A stretch of DNA of 12,576 bases from Clostridia bacterium. GTDB taxonomy: Bacteria > Bacillota > Clostridia > Christensenellales > Aristaeellaceae. The stretch is taken from positions 1-12,576 of the forward strand of contig JAEDKS010000059.1 of the NCBI GenBank assembly GCA_016295665.1. The letters are read 5' to 3'. The notes below the pieces were generated by a model that saw nothing but the letters and a program-made list of their open reading frames with translations, was not told the origin of the DNA and searched no databases. Within the stretch, counting starts at the first letter, position 1. Each line of letters begins with the position of its first letter. Of this stretch, positions 12,525-12,576 are shown piece after piece. The position numbers and the translations under genes were made by a program.

Positions 12525-12576
12525 AATCCGGCGGCGACCTATGCTCCCGGGCCGTGTCCAGCCAAGTACGTTCGGC
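12525..12576 (-). rRNA. rrf: 5S ribosomal RNA, 3' part only
   Basis: The minus strand from the window edge reads as the 3' third of bacterial 5S rRNA, with the conserved end GGGAGCATAGGTCGCCGCCGG. The 5' part lies beyond the window. The exact 3' end is uncertain by a few bases. The terminator right after it marks the end of an rRNA operon coming from the right. Confidence 0.85.

Overview
The window looks like a high-GC, Gram-positive-type member of the Clostridia (order Eubacteriales/Oscillospirales/Christensenellales; I cannot resolve further). The grounds are strong AGGAGG-type ribosome sites, textbook TTGACA-N17-TACAAT sigma-A promoters, U-tailed terminators, a yybP-ykoY manganese riboswitch in front of mntP, an LplA/LplB/LplC-type carbohydrate importer, and a multidomain 7TM/HD-GYP/GGDEF protein. 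No phage or transposon gene is seen.

Layout from left to right. Positions 1-131 are a very GC-rich non-coding stretch with palindromes and a short 18-bp tandem repeat. On the minus strand, mntP (132-707) has its own promoter and a complete Mn2+ riboswitch with overlapping antiterminator and terminator. A minus-strand carbohydrate-uptake cluster follows (read right to left): a secreted 669-residue protein built of three near-identical modules of about 145 residues plus a fourth divergent part (5937-7946), then two CUT1-type permeases (4306-5757 and 2831-4291), then a solute-binding protein (968-2761). No ATPase gene is in the window; such systems often share an unlinked one.

Both permeases are abnormal. 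The first carries about 190 extra N-terminal residues with about four membrane segments. The second carries an N-terminal two-TM Wzz/YveK-like polysaccharide co-polymerase domain fused to an otherwise complete permease. The solute-binding protein and the repeat protein both have ordinary secretory signals with no lipobox. The cluster is led by one strong promoter and a leader of about 230 nt holding hairpins and a palindromic cre/LacI-type operator candidate. I see no good promoter in front of the permeases, so read-through of the terminator at 5858-5877 may set their expression.

Divergent from this cluster is a 995-residue membrane c-di-GMP enzyme (7TM - PAS - degenerate GGDEF - HD-GYP - PAS - active GGDEF). 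It is followed by a bidirectional terminator and a convergent low-molecular-weight protein-tyrosine phosphatase gene. Next come a small two-TM membrane protein and the last ~50 nt of a 5S rRNA with its terminator, marking the end of an rRNA operon at the right edge.

The best candidate for something new is the carbohydrate cluster: a polysaccharide-chain (Wzz-like) domain welded to an import permease, next to an unanchored binding protein and a secreted repeat protein, and divergent from a c-di-GMP enzyme.
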